This document shows positions 17,770-27,505 of a stretch of DNA of 64,000 nucleotides, one piece after another. This DNA is from Hydrogenedens sp964549105 (GTDB taxonomy: Bacteria > Hydrogenedentota > Hydrogenedentia > Hydrogenedentales > Hydrogenedentaceae). A program made the translations under genes and the position numbers. Within the stretch, counting starts at the first letter, position 1. Every line of letters begins with the position of its first letter. Under the pieces are notes generated by a model. That model searched no databases. It worked only from the letters and a program-made list of their open reading frames with translations, and had not been told where the DNA came from. The DNA lies in NCBI GenBank assembly GCA_964549105.1, contig CAZJTZ010000010.1:42333-106332 (forward strand), given 5' to 3'.

Positions 17770-20388
17770 ATGTTTTTTAATAGAAATTTAATTTTAAAAA
17801 AACTTGTCTGCTCCGCGGTACTCTTCTTATCCAGCGGTGTTATTTTTCTATCTATTGTTTTCGATTCACCCATTTTATCCAGTAGTGAAAGCCGTCAATC
17901 TATAGAACATATTTCTACATATATACCCCTTTTTTCAAAGATACAACACTTAGTTCATTTTTCTCAGATACTTTTTGGACCCGCAATACATGCAATATAT
18001 CTCATCCTTTTTATCTGGGCTATTGCTTTGTGGGATACACGCCAATCCTTTTCGACTATTTTGCGTTTGATAGGGCTTATAATCCTCTCCATAGGTCTTT
18101 CTACTTTTGCACAAGCCTATAATCTATATTTGACAGGAAAGACTTATGATTCATGTATTTTAGGTTTATTTATTGTTAAAAAGATTCTCATCAATAATTT
18201 TGGGATTTTTCCTTCCTTGATAACTGCGTTTATGTTAATTCTTGCAGGCTTTTTTTTATCTCTGGACTGGATTGCTTTATATCTTTTACGCCAGATTTTC
18301 CTTCTATTCTCGTCTTTCTATGTCATAGGCAAAAAAACATTTTCTTATGTCCAAAAAGGAATTGTATGGATTAATTCAAATGTCATATCATTGGAACAAC
18401 ATACTCTCGTTACAGAATCTTCATCTATCCAATTGCATTTTCCTTTGACAGGCCCCGAAAATATTGATTCTTTTTCTACAAACAAAAAGAATGAAATAAA
18501 TACTTCATTACTTCCAGACTTACCCTTATTAGATGTAGGTCAAGAAATCCCTGGCATACCGGCCTCACCCGGTTTTGTTCCATCACAACAAGACGCTAAC
18601 AAGTATAGTGAAGTTGTGTCTTCTATCGAAAATTTAGAATCAAAAAAAGAAAATTTACAGGAAGAATCTACCAACGCAAAAGAGAAAAAAAGTAGGAACT
18701 GGATTTTTCTCAAAAGGGAAAACAAAGAAACTCCGGGAACAAATGTATCAACCAACAATAATCTTGTTTATCCTGTTAATGGAGAGCCTATTCGTTCAGG
18801 ACGACCTACACAGCGGAAATCAGACATCCCCCAACCCCAAAATCCTCCAGAAGAATTTGAATATCCTGAACAATATACGAAACCTCCATTGAGTTTGTTA
18901 GATGAACCTGTTCCTCTTCAAAATTCACACTACAACGACCAACTTCAGGAACGAGCAAAAATCCTTGTAGAAACATTAGAACGCTTTGGGGTCATGTCCC
19001 GCGTTACAGGGATAACCCGTGGACCCACGATTACAAGATTTGAATTAGAACCAGAGCCAGGTATCAAGGTAACAAGATTTTTATCTCATGCAGACGATAT
19101 TACCCTTTCATTAAAGGCTGACCGGGTCCGTGTGGAAGCGCCCATTCCGGGTAGAGGCAAGGTTGGCATAGAAGTTCCCAATCTTGTCCGTGAACAAGTG
19201 CTATTACGGGAATTGTTAGAAAGTCCTGCAATTAATAAACATTGTGGACGGCTGCGTCTGCCTCTGGGAAAAGACATAGCCGGCGATGTAAAAGTCGTTG
19301 ATTTGACACAGATGCCCCATTTGCTCATTGCAGGTGCTACAGGTTCAGGCAAAACCGTTTTTGTAAAGGCTTTATTAGCAAGTCTTTTATTCCAATATAC
19401 CCCTGATGAGTTGCGACTCGTCCTTATAGACCCCAAAATGGTTGAGTTCTCTATATTCAATGATATCCCTCATTTATTAGAACCTGTGGTAACGGATGCA
19501 AAAAAAGCAGGGGAAGCACTCGATATTCTTGTAAAAGAGATGGAAGAACGATATAATTTATTTGCAAACACCAATACACGAAATTTAGAAATCTACAATC
19601 AAAATGTTGAAAAAGGTCAGTTGGAAATATTCCAGTCAGATGACAAAGATTTATTCAGCACACCTATAAAAGTGACCCGTAAACTTCCTTATATTGTTTG
19701 TATTATTGACGAATTAGCAGATTTAATGATGTTACAACGCGCTGCTGTTGAAACTGCCATTGCACGATTGTCCCAATTGGCTCGTGCGGTAGGCATTCAT
19801 CTTATCGTTGCAACCCAAAGACCCTCTGTAGATGTTATTACAGGTGTGATTAAGGCGAATTTCCCTGCACGCATATCATTTCAAGTTTCATCTAAAATTG
19901 ATTCTCGCTGTATATTAGATACGATAGGTGCTGAAAAGTTGATTGGACATGGTGATATGTTATACCATAATGCTGGGTTGCCAAAACCAACGCGTATTCA
20001 GGGTGCTTTTGTTAGTGATGAAGAAATAGAAAGTTTAGTTAATTACTTGAAATCACAGGCACCACCGCAGTATCTTAATAGCACTGGTTTTGAACACTTA
20101 TTGAAAAAAGAGAACGATTTCGGAATTGAAAACGACGACCCGTTGTTTGACGAAGCAGTTCGAATCGTTCGGGAAACAAAACAAGCGTCAGTATCCTTAC
20201 TTCAGCGACGGCTGAGAGTTGGGTATGCCCGTGCTGGGCATTTGATTGATTTGATGGAATGGCATGGAATTGTAGGTCCCCATCGTGGGAGTAAACCACG
20301 CGAAATATTGTTACCTCCCCCGGATAGGGGAATAGATAGTTTTGATAAAACAAACGAAAATATGAATCTTTCCGATGAGGAAGATTAA
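17770..20388 (+). CDS. ftsK: DNA translocase FtsK/SpoIIIE
   Basis: Septal ATP-driven pump that moves chromosome termini and activates XerCD at dif. The 872-residue protein has four N-terminal transmembrane segments (up to about residue 190), then a proline- and charge-rich linker. The motor has Walker A GATGSGKT near residues 522-529, Walker B IVCIIDELADLM, ATQRPSVDVITG and the segment RISFQVSSKIDSR. A C-terminal winged-helix gamma domain recognises KOPS-like sequences (LLQRRLRVGYARAGHLIDLM). A TTG two codons upstream is possible, but ATG 17770 has GAAGG 7 bases before it. It heads the block ftsK / rodZ-like / pgsA / alr, an order reminiscent of spoIIIE-ymfM-pgsA in Bacillus. xerC is also in the window. 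Confidence 0.95.
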   Translation: MFFNRNLILKKLVCSAVLFLSSGVIFLSIVFDSPILSSSESRQSIEHISTYIPLFSKIQHLVHFSQILFGPAIHAIYLILFIWAIALWDTRQSFSTILRLIGLIILSIGLSTFAQAYNLYLTGKTYDSCILGLFIVKKILINNFGIFPSLITAFMLILAGFFLSLDWIALYLLRQIFLLFSSFYVIGKKTFSYVQKGIVWINSNVISLEQHTLVTESSSIQLHFPLTGPENIDSFSTNKKNEINTSLLPDLPLLDVGQEIPGIPASPGFVPSQQDANKYSEVVSSIENLESKKENLQEESTNAKEKKSRNWIFLKRENKETPGTNVSTNNNLVYPVNGEPIRSGRPTQRKSDIPQPQNPPEEFEYPEQYTKPPLSLLDEPVPLQNSHYNDQLQERAKILVETLERFGVMSRVTGITRGPTITRFELEPEPGIKVTRFLSHADDITLSLKADRVRVEAPIPGRGKVGIEVPNLVREQVLLRELLESPAINKHCGRLRLPLGKDIAGDVKVVDLTQMPHLLIAGATGSGKTVFVKALLASLLFQYTPDELRLVLIDPKMVEFSIFNDIPHLLEPVVTDAKKAGEALDILVKEMEERYNLFANTNTRNLEIYNQNVEKGQLEIFQSDDKDLFSTPIKVTRKLPYIVCIIDELADLMMLQRAAVETAIARLSQLARAVGIHLIVATQRPSVDVITGVIKANFPARISFQVSSKIDSRCILDTIGAEKLIGHGDMLYHNAGLPKPTRIQGAFVSDEEIESLVNYLKSQAPPQYLNSTGFEHLLKKENDFGIENDDPLFDEAVRIVRETKQASVSLLQRRLRVGYARAGHLIDLMEWHGIVGPHRGSKPREILLPPPDRGIDSFDKTNENMNLSDEED

Positions 20389-20392
20389 AAAT

Positions 20393-20872
20393 ATGAATGA
20401 TACAAAAAAGGGCTATGGAACAAAAATAAAGGAACAGCGGGAATCGCTGGGCTTATCTATCCAACAGGTTTTTGAACAAACCCGTGTGCCTATTCAATAT
20501 ATCCGGGCTTTTGAAAATGAGACTTTTGAAGTTCTATCAACCAATCCGAACATCTGGGCATTTTTAAGTTCTTATTGCCAATATATTAATGTGGACCCTC
20601 GTCCATATTACGATTTATATTTGGAATGGTTAAGAACCCAACATCCTCCTAATGAACGCAAAAAGAACTCAAGCCACAATCCTTCAGGTGAAGCGATTGA
20701 GTTGCCTCCGTGGTTAGAACCGCTTATCTCCTGGGGAATTGTTTGTGCCGTTCTCATTTTATCATGGCTTGCTTATTCTTTTTTTACCCAACCTATTCGC
20801 GATGACCCTTCATTAAAAGTCAACGCCGGGACGGTGGAAGCACCTATCATACATTTTGAAGAAGAACAATAA
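20393..20872 (+). CDS. RodZ/YmfM-like HTH membrane protein
   Basis: A 159-residue protein with an N-terminal Xre-type helix-turn-helix of the RodZ kind (KIKEQRESLGLSIQQVFEQT, then YIRAFENETFEVL). A single transmembrane segment follows (ISWGIVCAVLILSWLAYSFF), with only about 30 residues beyond it, so the large beta domain of E. coli RodZ is missing. RodZ couples MreB to the wall synthesis machinery; the short form is like Bacillus YmfM. A longer frame begins inside ftsK (20375), but ATG 20393 has GAGGAAG 7 bases upstream and starts 4 bases after the ftsK stop. The position between ftsK and pgsA supports the assignment. Confidence 0.8.
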   Translation: MNDTKKGYGTKIKEQRESLGLSIQQVFEQTRVPIQYIRAFENETFEVLSTNPNIWAFLSSYCQYINVDPRPYYDLYLEWLRTQHPPNERKKNSSHNPSGEAIELPPWLEPLISWGIVCAVLILSWLAYSFFTQPIRDDPSLKVNAGTVEAPIIHFEEEQ

Positions 20873-20908
20873 AACAAAGACAACACTCATTATAGATATA
20901 CAAATCCT

Positions 20909-21517
20909 ATGAATATTAATTTACCTAACCAACTTTCAATTGCACGCTGTATTCTTGCAATTGTCTTTGTTGTCTTTATGTCTTTTCCTCATTGGATTAC
21001 CTTTACTATTGCCTATTTCATCTTTATTCTTGCGGCTATAACGGATTACTGCGATGGAAAGATTGCCCGTAAAAGAAAAACGGTAACAAAATTCGGACAA
21101 CTGATAGACCCTGTCGCAGATAAGGTCCTTATGGTCGCCGCTTTTATTATGATGATGAAATTAGAGGAATTAAAAATACCTGGTTGGTGTGTAGTCGTTA
21201 TTTTAGCACGCGAATTTTTAGTTACAGGGGTTCGTGCCATTGCCGCCGCTGATGGCAATATTATCCCTGCAGACCCCTGGGGCAAACTAAAAACAGTCTT
21301 TCAGATGTGTTATGTCTTTATATTTCTTTTATTAGCCACTCTACGAAGATTTTTATTAGATGTTCCTTTCCCTTCCTTTCCCCCAGATAGAATACAATCT
21401 TTTGACCCCTTATTAGGAAATCTTTCATTAATAGTTATAACATTTGTTTCTCTTTATACCCTTTATTCCGGGACTGAACTCTTATGGAAAAACTGGGGAA
21501 AACTAAAACTGGATTGA
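20909..21517 (+). CDS. pgsA: CDP-diacylglycerol-glycerol-3-phosphate 3-phosphatidyltransferase
   Basis: Membrane enzyme that makes phosphatidylglycerol phosphate from CDP-diacylglycerol and glycerol-3-phosphate. The 202-residue polytopic protein carries the CDP-alcohol phosphotransferase signature DG-x2-AR-x8-G-x3-D-x3-D, seen as DYCDGKIAR then FGQLIDPVADK, between hydrophobic helices. Substrate cannot be proved from the motif alone (phosphatidylserine or cardiolipin synthases share it), but the ftsK-rodZ-like-pgsA order favours PgsA. No clear Shine-Dalgarno; it follows the previous gene by 36 bases, so operon transcription is likely. Confidence 0.88.
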   Translation: MNINLPNQLSIARCILAIVFVVFMSFPHWITFTIAYFIFILAAITDYCDGKIARKRKTVTKFGQLIDPVADKVLMVAAFIMMMKLEELKIPGWCVVVILAREFLVTGVRAIAAADGNIIPADPWGKLKTVFQMCYVFIFLLLATLRRFLLDVPFPSFPPDRIQSFDPLLGNLSLIVITFVSLYTLYSGTELLWKNWGKLKLD

Positions 21518-21558
21518 TTGGACCACAACCTTCAAATAAAATAGCAAATGAGGAGTAT

Positions 21559-22704
21559 ATGTCTCGCGTTATAATTGATTTAAATTCATATCGTCATAAT
21601 CTTCAAATCGTAAAAAATCTTGTCGGTTCAAATGTCCGTATCATAGCCGTAGTAAAAGCCAATGCTTATGGACATGGCTTGGTCCCCATTGCTAAATGTG
21701 CTGAGGAATGGGGTGTAAATATGCTTGCCGTCGCCAATATAGAAGAAGGAATTTCTTTGCGACAGAATGGAATTAAAATTCCCATACTTGTCTTGCTTCA
21801 ACCGGCTGAAGAAGAATTGTCCGCCATCATTGAATTTCGGCTTACCCCTTTATTATCCGAAATAGAACTTGCTCAAAAGCTATCCGTATTGGCAATGCAA
21901 TTTAAAACAAATGTTTTGGTGCATTGTAAGATTGATACAGGTATGGGACGACAGGGTTTTAATATGGATACCGTAGTAGCAGACTTAAAAAGCATTGTTC
22001 ACTTACCCTATATTGATATTGAAGGTGTGGCAACTCACTTTCCCTGTGCAGATGAACCCAATGATATATTTACGACAAATCAGATCCGCATCTTTTCAAA
22101 ACTTTTAAGCGATTTTGAACACGAAGGGATTCCCTACGAAATTGCACATGCTGCAAATTCTCCAGCGATTGTTAATTTCCCCAAAAGTTATTTTGACGCT
22201 GTTCGCCCGGGCTTAATGACTTACGGTATTTGGCCTACCCAACAGAAACCAGAAAAAAACATTTTGAAACCCGTCCTTCGTTGGGAAGCACAAATAACCC
22301 AGGTTCGTAGAATGAGTGCAGGCTCTACTATCGGATATAGTCGAACCTTCACTGCACCTTATGATATGAATATCGCTATTGTACCTGTGGGTTATGCCGA
22401 TGGATTCCGAACTCAACTATCCAACCGCGGTGAAGTACTTATTCACGGTTTTCGTTGCCCCGTGCGAGGAAATGTATCTATGGACCAAATCGTAGTAGAA
22501 TTAAAAACCCCGCATCAGACAGAAAAAGGCGATACAGCGATTTTGGTTGGCAGAGAGGGTAACGAAGAAATCACTGTCGAAGAAATGGCAGAGCGAGCAG
22601 GAACCCTTACCTATGACATACTTACGGGAATCGGTCCGCGTGTGCATCGTATTTATATTAACGGTGACTCTTTAGAAATCAAAGAGGAACTGGAGGATGT
22701 CTGA
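21559..22704 (+). CDS. alr: Alanine racemase
   Basis: PLP enzyme converting L- to D-alanine for peptidoglycan. It has the PLP lysine in AVVKANAYGHG near the N-terminus, GVATHFPCADE, the conserved RPGLMTYGI, the second active-site Tyr in STIGYSRTF, and GYADGF. About 381 residues from the chosen start, normal for the family. The frame is open from ATG 21484, but that would overlap pgsA and add about 25 residues with no family counterpart. The start at 21559 (MSRVIIDLNSYRHNL) aligns with typical Alr N-termini and follows GAGGAG closely. The stop overlaps the next gene by 8 bases. Confidence 0.93.
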   Translation: MSRVIIDLNSYRHNLQIVKNLVGSNVRIIAVVKANAYGHGLVPIAKCAEEWGVNMLAVANIEEGISLRQNGIKIPILVLLQPAEEELSAIIEFRLTPLLSEIELAQKLSVLAMQFKTNVLVHCKIDTGMGRQGFNMDTVVADLKSIVHLPYIDIEGVATHFPCADEPNDIFTTNQIRIFSKLLSDFEHEGIPYEIAHAANSPAIVNFPKSYFDAVRPGLMTYGIWPTQQKPEKNILKPVLRWEAQITQVRRMSAGSTIGYSRTFTAPYDMNIAIVPVGYADGFRTQLSNRGEVLIHGFRCPVRGNVSMDQIVVELKTPHQTEKGDTAILVGREGNEEITVEEMAERAGTLTYDILTGIGPRVHRIYINGDSLEIKEELEDV

Positions 22705-23212
22705 GCATTATTACATAGATGGATATAATCTGTTACATGTATTTTTGAAAAATAAAAAATCCAGACATACCGACCTCGAACAACAAAGAAATCAATTGAT
22801 ACATCTCCTGCAAGAATTCTCATCACTAACAGGAAGTAAAGTAACCGTAGTATTCGATGGAAAATCAAATGAACCTATCCCTTACCCTTTAAAAAAATAT
22901 CCGTCCACCTCCCATCAAATCCAAATACTATTTTCATCAGAGGGCTCAGATGCAGATACCCTCATTGAACACTATGTTTATAGAGAGACTGAAAAGGGGA
23001 ACACTTTTGTCGTTTCGCATGACCGTACACTGGTACAGATTTGTATTGGAATGGGCATATCCGTCATGAAACCCGAACAATTTTTGAAATACTATAATGA
23101 AATTCAAAAATCCCTGATAACTCAAAAACATACCTTTTTCCAAACCTTACCTGTGGAAACTTCCCTCCGTGAAAAATTGCAAGATTTTTTAAAGTCAAAA
23201 ACAAAGAAATAA
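22697..23212 (+). CDS. YacP-like NYN-domain ribonuclease
   Basis: A 171-residue PIN-like (NYN) nuclease domain protein related to Bacillus YacP/Rae1. The N-terminal YYIDGYNLLH holds a catalytic Asp and Asn, VTVVFDGK follows, then GSDADTLIEHY and the third acidic strand VVSHDRTL. Rae1 cleaves mRNA on the ribosome; the same function here is inference. The start codon lies within the end of alr (8-base overlap), directly after GGAGG, indicating coupled translation. It ends the plus-strand block; xerC converges from the right. Confidence 0.8.
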   Translation: MSEHYYIDGYNLLHVFLKNKKSRHTDLEQQRNQLIHLLQEFSSLTGSKVTVVFDGKSNEPIPYPLKKYPSTSHQIQILFSSEGSDADTLIEHYVYRETEKGNTFVVSHDRTLVQICIGMGISVMKPEQFLKYYNEIQKSLITQKHTFFQTLPVETSLREKLQDFLKSKTKK

Positions 23213-23274
23213 CTATACGCCTTTGTTACTTCCTTATGTAAGCCATATAGAACTTACATGTCCTATTTCCCCTA

Positions 23275-24216
23275 TTAAGCATGAGGATGAGATTTTAGGT
23301 AGACTTCACGAAGATGTTCAATGCTAATGTGTGTATAAATTTGTGTAGTAGATAGTTGTTCATGCCCTAAAATTTCCTGAACTACACGCAAGTCCGCACC
23401 ACCATCTAACATGTGTGTCGCAAAACTATGCCGTAATGTATGGGGCGAAACATCATCTCGCCAGGGTAGGGCTTTTCTCGCACACTTTTCTACAATCCGT
23501 TGTATACTTCGCGTCGTCAACGGCCCACCCCGTGCATTTATGAAAACAATGTCATGGGTTGGGTGTCCTAACTCATAGCGAACAAACAGGTATTTTGTCA
23601 AATATTGTTTTGCGTAAGAACCCAATGGAACAAGCCGTTCTTTTCGGCGTTTTCCAAAAACACGAATGAGTCCTGAACTTATATCGAGAGAGGAGAGCCT
23701 TAATGTTGCACATTCATTAGCACGCATCCCTGTGGAATATAAAACTTCTAATATGGCTCGGTCTCGGATAGATATGGGGTCATCTCCATCAACCGAATTG
23801 AGCAGCTGTAGTGTTTCATCAATAGATAAGACAGCAGGTAAATCGCGTCGCTGTTTTGGAGTCCGTGTTGTTAAAGCAGGATTACTTGTTAGAAGCCCCT
23901 GCCGAACAAAGAAACGATAAACAGTTTTTAAAGCAGATAGTTTTCGAGAAGCTGTCTTTGTAGAACCGCCAAAACTTTGCACATGAGCCAGGAAACTACG
24001 AATATCATTTCGAGTCACTTTTTGCAGAATATCAAGGCTAGCAGTAATGCGTTGTTTTCGGGTTGCTTCTGCTTCGAGAGAAAAGGCTTCTTTTTCGTTT
24101 TGCATAAAATCGCAGAAGTGTTCTAAATCGCTTTCATACGCCCGGAGTGTATGTGCAGAAAGCCCCCTTTCAACCCGCAGATGCTCAAAAAAAATTTCCA
24201 ACGATGAATCAATCAT
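23275..24216 (-). CDS. xerC: Tyrosine recombinase XerC
   Basis: Site-specific recombinase resolving chromosome dimers at dif. The 313 residues have the SAM-like N-terminal domain (RGLSAHTLRAYESDL) and the catalytic domain with Arg in STGMRANECATLR, HTLRHSFATHML (His-x2-Arg), GHEQLSTTQIYTH and the Tyr nucleophile in IYTHI. The C-terminal EHLREVYLKSHPHA is like XerC rather than XerD. It lies 34 bases after topA on the same strand, an association also seen in Bacillus (topA-gid-codV). It is not a phage integrase: it sits among core genes and no attachment repeat is visible. Confidence 0.9.
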   Translation of the reverse strand: MIDSSLEIFFEHLRVERGLSAHTLRAYESDLEHFCDFMQNEKEAFSLEAEATRKQRITASLDILQKVTRNDIRSFLAHVQSFGGSTKTASRKLSALKTVYRFFVRQGLLTSNPALTTRTPKQRRDLPAVLSIDETLQLLNSVDGDDPISIRDRAILEVLYSTGMRANECATLRLSSLDISSGLIRVFGKRRKERLVPLGSYAKQYLTKYLFVRYELGHPTHDIVFINARGGPLTTRSIQRIVEKCARKALPWRDDVSPHTLRHSFATHMLDGGADLRVVQEILGHEQLSTTQIYTHISIEHLREVYLKSHPHA

Positions 24217-24250
24217 AGTAAAAATATTTTAGCAATGATTTGCCTGCCGA

Positions 24251-26668
24251 TTAAATCTCACCTATATCTTTATCTGAATTTTCTTCAATAGTAACCTGGT
24301 GCTTACATTCAGGATTTGGACAAACCTGAACCTTTTTCTCGCCGCGTTTCTTTTGTAGGAGTGTCCAGGAATATCCACATTGAGGGCAAGGGATATCCCT
24401 TTGTATTTCACCCGTTAAAATAATCTGGCAGTCAGGATATTTTGAACAACCTAAAAACCGACCCCGCCTACTCATACGATATTGCAATTTTCCATCACAC
24501 CCTTTTCTCGGACAATTGAGGTTTAAGTCCATCGGCTTCGTAAAACGACATTTTGGATACTTTTCACATCCATAAAATTCCTCATTATTTTTTGATTTAC
24601 GAATAACCAGATTGGCTCCACATTTGGGACATTTTTCATCAGTTTTAACAGGTTCCTGAACAGTAATTTGTGTCAACTCACCCTTATCGTTAAAGGAATA
24701 AATGGACTTGCATTCCGGATACCCTGAACAAAGTAATATAGGTCCTGACTTGGTGTAACGAAGATTTAACGGTTTCCCACAATTAGGACATTCCTTGTCT
24801 GTTTTACGGCTCAATACTTTTGGTAAAGATTTGATAAATTTACATTCGGGATAATTGGGACACGCAAGAAAGAAACCAAATCGTCCTTCGCGCACTTCAA
24901 GAACGGCTCCGCATTTTTCACAAAGGACATCTTTACCAAAAATTTCCCGAACAAGGTTTTTTTGCGCCTCTGTTAAGTCATTTTTGAAGGCTTCATAAAA
25001 TCGTTGCAATAGATTTTGCCAGGTTAATTTTCCCTCTTCAATCTCATCTAAATCCTCTTCCATCTTTGCCGTAAAGTTATAGTCTAAAATATCAGGAAAA
25101 AGTTGAGTTAGTAGTCGGTTGACCTCTTCACCTAAGGATGTAGGTTTTAATCTACCTTTTTCTCGAACTACATAGCCACGGTCACGAATCGTTTTCATTG
25201 TAGGGGCATAAGTACTGGGTCTACCGATACCTTTTTCTTCTAATGCACGAATGAGACTTGCTTCGGTATAGCGTGCTGGGGGTTTTGTGAAATGCTGAGC
25301 ACCACTGAAATCTTTCCCCAGGAGTTCCTCATTGACTTGAAGTGATGGCAATTTCTGTTTGCTACTTTCCTCGTCACTATTTGTATCCTCTTGCGTTTCC
25401 TCGTAAATAGTTGTAAAACCATCAAAAATAGGGGTCGTATCTGTAACACGGAATATAAATTCTCTTTGTTGTCCTTCCACTTCAATGGTAACTTGTTTGT
25501 AAATGGCAGGTGACATCTGTGAGGCAAGAAACCGTTGCCAGATGAGGGTATATAATTTATATTGGTCTTCCGAAAGATACGGTTTTGCTTCTTCAGGGGT
25601 TCTGCTAACAGAAGTAGGTCGAATAGCCTCATGGGCGTCCTGTGCACCCTTCTTCGAACGATAATAGTTGGGTGTGTCGGGCAGATATTTATTTCCAAAT
25701 TTTTCTTTGATAAAACTACGTACTTCAGAAATGGCTTCAGGGTCTATTCGCAGTGAATCCGTTCGCATGTAAGTAATCAAACCCACAGCACCTTCCTCAC
25801 CTACATCCACCCCTTCATATAACTCCTGTGCTAATCGCATCGTGTATTCTGGAGCAAAACGAAGTTTTCGTGAAGATTCCTGTTGAAGAGTACTGGTAAT
25901 AAAAGGAGGGAAGGGATTTCGCCGAACCTCTTTTTCTTCAATGCTATCTACACGGAAGTTTTTAAGATTTTTCAGTTGAGATATAGTCTTCTGAGTTTCT
26001 TCTTCATTCTTGAGTTGGGGCTCAGCGTTATGTATTTTGACAAGTTTTGCCTTAAAATTTTCTCCATTTTGTTTGGCAAAAACCCCTTCAATTGTCCAGT
26101 ACTCCTGAGAGACAAAACTTCGGATTTCTCCCTCACGCTCACACACCAATCGAACCGCAACTGATTGCACACGCCCTGCACTTAACCCTTTACGGACAGA
26201 CCACTGGACTAAGGGACTGAGTTTGTAGCCAACCAAACGGTCTAAGATTCGCCGGGCTTGCTGCGCATTTACAAGATTCATATCAATATCGCGTGGATGA
26301 TTGATAGATTCCTTGATGGCTTTTTCGGTAATGGCATTAAAAGTAATCCGTTCTACCGGTTTCTTTGTCGTATGGAGGACCTCAGCAATATGCCAGCCAA
26401 TGGCTTCTCCTTCCCGATCTGGGTCGGAAGCAATAATAATTTTATCTGTCTTTTCTGCTTCCTTTTTTAACTGACTTACTATTTTCTTGGCTTTGGGAAG
26501 TATCGCATATTCTGGCTTAAAGTCATTTTTCAAATCCACCCCTAATCGTTCCTGCGGCAAATCGCGTATGTGTCCATAACTCGAAACCACATGATAGTTT
26601 TTCCCTAAATATTTATTAATAGTCCTCGCTTTGGCTGGCGATTCAACAATAACTAAATTCTTACTCAT
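24251..26668 (-). CDS. topA: DNA topoisomerase I
   Basis: Type IA topoisomerase that relaxes negative supercoils. 805 residues. The TOPRIM domain starts at the N-terminus (LVIVESPAKARTINKYLG, DPDREGEAIGWH) and the active-site Tyr is residue 300 in GLITYMRTDS. GRPSTYAPTMKTI is conserved. The C-terminus carries five Cys4-type zinc modules (from CEKCG, CPNCG, CPKCG, CPRKGC and CPQCG), more than the three usual in E. coli-type enzymes. The frame opens at a TTG (26680), but ATG 26668 has GGAG 6 bases upstream. Likely co-transcribed with xerC. Confidence 0.95.
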   Translation of the reverse strand: MSKNLVIVESPAKARTINKYLGKNYHVVSSYGHIRDLPQERLGVDLKNDFKPEYAILPKAKKIVSQLKKEAEKTDKIIIASDPDREGEAIGWHIAEVLHTTKKPVERITFNAITEKAIKESINHPRDIDMNLVNAQQARRILDRLVGYKLSPLVQWSVRKGLSAGRVQSVAVRLVCEREGEIRSFVSQEYWTIEGVFAKQNGENFKAKLVKIHNAEPQLKNEEETQKTISQLKNLKNFRVDSIEEKEVRRNPFPPFITSTLQQESSRKLRFAPEYTMRLAQELYEGVDVGEEGAVGLITYMRTDSLRIDPEAISEVRSFIKEKFGNKYLPDTPNYYRSKKGAQDAHEAIRPTSVSRTPEEAKPYLSEDQYKLYTLIWQRFLASQMSPAIYKQVTIEVEGQQREFIFRVTDTTPIFDGFTTIYEETQEDTNSDEESSKQKLPSLQVNEELLGKDFSGAQHFTKPPARYTEASLIRALEEKGIGRPSTYAPTMKTIRDRGYVVREKGRLKPTSLGEEVNRLLTQLFPDILDYNFTAKMEEDLDEIEEGKLTWQNLLQRFYEAFKNDLTEAQKNLVREIFGKDVLCEKCGAVLEVREGRFGFFLACPNYPECKFIKSLPKVLSRKTDKECPNCGKPLNLRYTKSGPILLCSGYPECKSIYSFNDKGELTQITVQEPVKTDEKCPKCGANLVIRKSKNNEEFYGCEKYPKCRFTKPMDLNLNCPRKGCDGKLQYRMSRRGRFLGCSKYPDCQIILTGEIQRDIPCPQCGYSWTLLQKKRGEKKVQVCPNPECKHQVTIEENSDKDIGEI

Positions 26669-26887
26669 AATAAACTCCAATTTTCAAAACAGAATAAAGT
26701 AAAGTTAAAGAATATATTTTGTTAAAACATTCTCTCCGTTATCAAATCTGTTTTACTTATAAATATAAATATCATTTGGGATGTTATTATCCTTGGTTAG
26801 ATTAACAGCACTTATTTCATACACAGCCCATATACAAAAAGCCTCGTCTCCAGTAAAAACCCTTTATAGAATTTAAGGGACTCAAAC

Positions 26888-27358
26888 CTACATAAATACT
26901 GACTCATCTCCAATGGCTACACCTATAATCATTTTCATAACCTCATAAGAATAACGGGGACCCAAGGCTAATTCTACAATCTCTACCAATTTTTCCAAAT
27001 TAATCCTACCCGGAACCTGCTCAATCCATTCAAGGAGTAAAATCCTATCTAAAGGAGTAATCATCTGAAAAAAATGTAGCCGTTGTAAAGCAAGATAAGA
27101 CTCATCACTTAGCCGTATCCGGTCTTTTTCTGAAAGATAAAAATTCGTAGGAACAGTCTTCGGTGCATTTATTTTCTGTGTTTTTTGTGTTCCCTTCCGT
27201 TCTTTCCAAACCCGGTTAAGAGCGTCCTCTATATCCGACGACTTAAAACCCTGACGACTCAATTTTCTACGAATAATGGTTTTAGAAACCCTTTCTGAAC
27301 GAGTTTCTCGCAAAAGAGACCATATCTTATCTTCTATTTTTTTAATTTCTGAATTCAT
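26888..27358 (-). CDS. smg: Smg/DUF494-like protein
   Basis: A 156-residue all-helical protein. The N-terminal RRKLSRQGFKSSDIEDAL resembles the start of Smg (DUF494), and the C-terminal half (FYLSEKDRIRLSDES, then LDRILLLEWIEQVPGRINLE and KLVEIVELALG) follows the same hydrophobic pattern as the C-terminal half of E. coli Smg. Length matches the family (about 157). Molecular function is unknown; in enterobacteria smg neighbours dprA and a topA-like zinc-finger gene, and here it lies just upstream of topA on the same strand, which supports the call. RecX was considered because of the N-terminal pattern but the C-terminal part fits less well. Confidence 0.55.
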   Translation of the reverse strand: MNSEIKKIEDKIWSLLRETRSERVSKTIIRRKLSRQGFKSSDIEDALNRVWKERKGTQKTQKINAPKTVPTNFYLSEKDRIRLSDESYLALQRLHFFQMITPLDRILLLEWIEQVPGRINLEKLVEIVELALGPRYSYEVMKMIIGVAIGDESVFM

Positions 27359-27505
27359 ATCTTACTTTTATAAAAATAAAACCTATAGATTTTTAGTTTA
27401 TTCCATTATACTTTAGATAACAATATACATTATAAAATTATTTGGCATAAAAATTCAATAAAAGAATTACCCCGCTAAAATACTAATAGTGATATAATGG
27501 CATGG

